Below, piece after piece: positions 61,800 through 64,000 of a stretch of DNA of 64,000 nt. The translations under genes and the position numbers were made by a program. The stretch comes from Chitinophaga ginsengisoli (lineage in GTDB: Bacteria > Bacteroidota > Bacteroidia > Chitinophagales > Chitinophagaceae). Positions within the stretch are counted from its first letter, which is position 1, and every line of letters starts with the position of its first letter. The stretch spans positions 517,555 through 581,554 of the forward strand of contig NZ_PYGK01000002.1 of assembly GCF_003014595.1 (NCBI RefSeq), read 5' to 3'. Below the pieces are notes generated by a model. That model did no database searches and was not told the DNA's origin. It was given only the letters and a program-made list of their open reading frames with translations.

Positions 61800-64000
61800 T
61801 TATTGATTATCAGTTGCAGGCGACAGTGCCAGAAAGCCTTCCTGAATACACTGTCCGTTAAGAGAGCCGGTTTGTAGTTGTGTTTGATTGTCCATATTTG
61901 TTTCCTGCCACCCGCCTGTTGTTGTTTGCTGTTTTAATACCCACCGGCGATCAGGTTCTGCACCAAGTGGTATAAAGGGTTCCGTTGGCGCACCTAAGAA
62001 CGGTGCGATAAGCATGTCCAGTTCCATGTGCTTCAGCCCCTCGGTGTAACCTGCCGGCAGATCAATGAATTTAGCGGGCAGTATCCCCGCATTGGCCTGC
62101 ACCCCTCCTCTCGGATCCATCAGTAGCGTAATACCCTGCCCTTGCTCACCTGCATTAAACGACAACCGTATATCATCGCTGGTGAAATATGCGCCGCCAG
62201 GTTTGGGGATTCCATAAGGGAGATGCATTTCCCCGAAGCCTTTTCCCGTGTCTTTGAAATAGCCTATCAATCCATCTTTGTTGTTACGGCTATCGCCTAA
62301 GGCTATTGGAAACTGCAGGTTTGCCAGGCCGGGTGGCTGTGTTTTGGTAGCATCGGTAATACTATGCTCATAGTGCTGCGGCTGGGCAGGCAGTCCCTGT
62401 AGTTCCAGTTGCAGGGATGCTCTTACCAGGGCAACCGGCTGTCCCATTAAGCCCGCAATGCCAGGCGCTTGCTGTCCGCCAGAGGTGGAAAGGAAAAGAG
62501 CAGTGCGGTTGCAAAGCTCAAAAAGCGACTGCAATGCTGCGCCTCCCCCAGACTGACCATTATTGTCCCGAAAGCCGAGCAGCCCCTTTACAAAATCCAG
62601 CAGGTAGCGATTGCTGATAGCTGTTTCCGGCGTCCGATCATCGGGAGCTCCCGGAGGATTGCTCCATTGCAACTCCAGCCTACCATTAATGCTTGTCATT
62701 TTCAATGCACCGCATCTCATACCGTTGGCGGCATAAATATCCAGCGACTGATCCAGGTAATCGGGTAATAACCATCCGCAAACCGGATTAGTAGCAGGAT
62801 CACTGCTGCTTTCTTCCAATGGTCCCGGACGGGCTGTACACCATCTGAACAAGAGTCGCGCAGGCTGTATAACACGTGGAGGGAGTGTTACCTGAACACC
62901 ATTGTTTAACTGGTTCAGATTCTCCGCAATGTGCAAACGACCTTTCTGAATAATATTGCCGCTGTTATCTGTATCAATGATCTTTTTTACCTGCCCGAAA
63001 GCATCGACCATCCATAAACGTGTAAACCGCAGATGCCCTGCCCGGAGGGGGAAAAAGTTAGGCGCCTGTCCCGATTTTGCATACACATCGGGGAAGAAGT
63101 AAGCCTCCCTCGAAATATAATCATCCAGACTGTTATCCGGCATAATGACCCAATCGGTGTCGGCAGGGTTCCTGAGCAGTGGTATATGTATGGTCTGACG
63201 GCGCATCAGCAACGAATCTGAAAATGAAGCAAGTGCCTGCGAGAGATGCTGTCCTGCATTTATATTCTCAGGCAACCTTTGCTGCAACAGGTCATTCACC
63301 ATGTCAGTGAGCAATACTTTCCCTGCGTATTCGATCGCTTTTGTCGTATCAGGAGTGCCGCCCTTGTATTTGTATTGCTTATTCTCCCATTGCCAGTCCT
63401 GCTGTTTGAATTGCCATTGTCCGTTTTCAAGCGCGTAAGAAGGAATGAACTTCGCATACCATATCAGGTATAAAGGCGTCCAGGGATGCTGCCAGCGCTG
63501 GGCTCCCCATGTCAGTAACAGTTGGGAAAGCGAATCAAGGCTCCAGCTGGCGGGCCTTATCTGTGTGCCATCACGAAGTATTACAGCCTTAAACTTATCA
63601 GTCGGCGCTCCTGCTGTCAGCAGCAACATATTTTTCAGATAGGCTGCCAGCACCTGGATATTGACATTATTACCCGGATTATCCTTATAATATTGTTGCG
63701 CCCATACCGTCGTCCACGAGGGATCCAAGAGAATAGCCTCATAATAGAGCTGGCTGATGAGCGTAATATTGTTTTTGAGCGAGCCCAGTTCTTTGAGCGC
63801 CAACGGTATGCTGCCCGGTAAAATTGTGCGGCCATCCCCACTGGCGCTATCGTTCAATACCATGCCTGCTATGAGCTCAGATGCTATACGACATGGCAGC
63901 TTATCACCTTTACCTGGATTTTTATATTTGGATGATCCGGTAACGCCGGGACCGGAAAACAATACACCAGGATCGTTTGGCTGCCAGTAACGCGCCATCT
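61800..64000 (-). CDS. C-terminal part of a very large unassigned protein (cut by window edge)
   Basis: At least 732 residues are visible. A Met at 63998 is probably internal, since the following MARYWQPNDPGVLFSGPGV reads as an interior motif. I recall this W-x-P-N-D-P-x-V-L-x-S-G-P-G pattern from giant bacterial and fungal proteins of unknown function, but cannot check this. The rest has no known catalytic motif. Segments GYFKDTGKGFGEMHLPYGIP and FSGPG are conserved-looking. No signal peptide or membrane helix is visible. It is the first known gene of the three-gene leftward operon and is likely to extend far beyond the window. Confidence 0.8.
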   Translation of the reverse strand, partial: MARYWQPNDPGVLFSGPGVTGSSKYKNPGKGDKLPCRIASELIAGMVLNDSASGDGRTILPGSIPLALKELGSLKNNITLISQLYYEAILLDPSWTTVWAQQYYKDNPGNNVNIQVLAAYLKNMLLLTAGAPTDKFKAVILRDGTQIRPASWSLDSLSQLLLTWGAQRWQHPWTPLYLIWYAKFIPSYALENGQWQFKQQDWQWENKQYKYKGGTPDTTKAIEYAGKVLLTDMVNDLLQQRLPENINAGQHLSQALASFSDSLLMRRQTIHIPLLRNPADTDWVIMPDNSLDDYISREAYFFPDVYAKSGQAPNFFPLRAGHLRFTRLWMVDAFGQVKKIIDTDNSGNIIQKGRLHIAENLNQLNNGVQVTLPPRVIQPARLLFRWCTARPGPLEESSSDPATNPVCGWLLPDYLDQSLDIYAANGMRCGALKMTSINGRLELQWSNPPGAPDDRTPETAISNRYLLDFVKGLLGFRDNNGQSGGGAALQSLFELCNRTALFLSTSGGQQAPGIAGLMGQPVALVRASLQLELQGLPAQPQHYEHSITDATKTQPPGLANLQFPIALGDSRNNKDGLIGYFKDTGKGFGEMHLPYGIPKPGGAYFTSDDIRLSFNAGEQGQGITLLMDPRGGVQANAGILPAKFIDLPAGYTEGLKHMELDMLIAPFLGAPTEPFIPLGAEPDRRWVLKQQTTTGGWQETNMDNQTQLQTGSLNGQCIQEGFLALSPATDNQ

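Noticed and set aside
1-64000. CRISPR array or rRNA operon
   Set aside because: No regularly spaced repeats of 23-37 bp with unique spacers and no rRNA signatures were found. The 22-bp units at 2979-3085 have no spacers.

Overview
The window reads as chromosomal DNA of a Chitinophaga-like member of the Bacteroidota (Chitinophagaceae). The evidence is SusC/SusD pairs, FecR anti-sigma factors with a C-terminal DUF4974-like region, type IX secretion (T9SS) C-terminal sorting domains, DHCW-motif cupins, a class I lanthipeptide-like leader of Bacteroidota type, and a textbook Bacteroidota promoter (TTTG, 19 bases, TAnnTTTG) in front of a tRNA-Lys. No ribosomal RNA, CRISPR array or complete mobile element was seen.

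Layout. 1-4.6 kb: the start of a SusC receptor gene (cut by the window edge) behind a LacI-type regulator and an 18-bp perfect operator-like palindrome, then a 107-bp array of inverted repeats and two TetR regulators, one bracketed by two copies of a single 14-bp palindrome. 4.6-13.1 kb: housekeeping and miscellaneous genes (lipoprotein, small conserved protein, PixA/AidA protein, monohaem cytochrome plus DUF1772 membrane protein, Xaa-Pro aminopeptidase, serine hydrolase, GAF protein). 13.2-34.3 kb: nutrient-scavenging genes. These are a GH16 beta-glucanase lipoprotein divergent from a beta-propeller/LuxR-type membrane regulator, an ECF sigma/FecR pair driving a SusC-SusD-metalloprotease operon, a large T9SS GH16 enzyme, and a T9SS sugar dehydrogenase with CBM6 modules.

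34.4-45 kb: an accessory island starts right after tRNA-Lys(TTT). It has a decayed IS66 tnpA/tnpB remnant and then a compact defence-type module of two divergent operons. Leftward: GHKL ATPase, Z1 P-loop ATPase, PD-(D/E)XK nuclease and AIPR protein, overlapping or nearly so. Rightward: a 57-aa ORF, a Vsr-like endonuclease and a cytosine-C5 DNA methyltransferase. This restriction-modification-like seven-gene block is the most interesting system in the window.

45-54.3 kb: an AT-rich, loosely packed stretch with a CPBP membrane protease, lipoproteins, a DUF4331 protein split over two genes next to HupE-like and TPR proteins, an orphan lanthipeptide-like precursor (too short for ordinary ORF cut-offs), and a DHCW cupin gene whose decayed 3' copy lies 4 kb upstream. 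54.5-64 kb: a GH127-type beta-L-arabinofuranosidase, then a three-gene leftward cluster of beta-propeller and very large unassigned proteins that runs off the right edge.

Coordinates were read by hand from the sequence. Family assignments rest on motif recognition, not on a database search.
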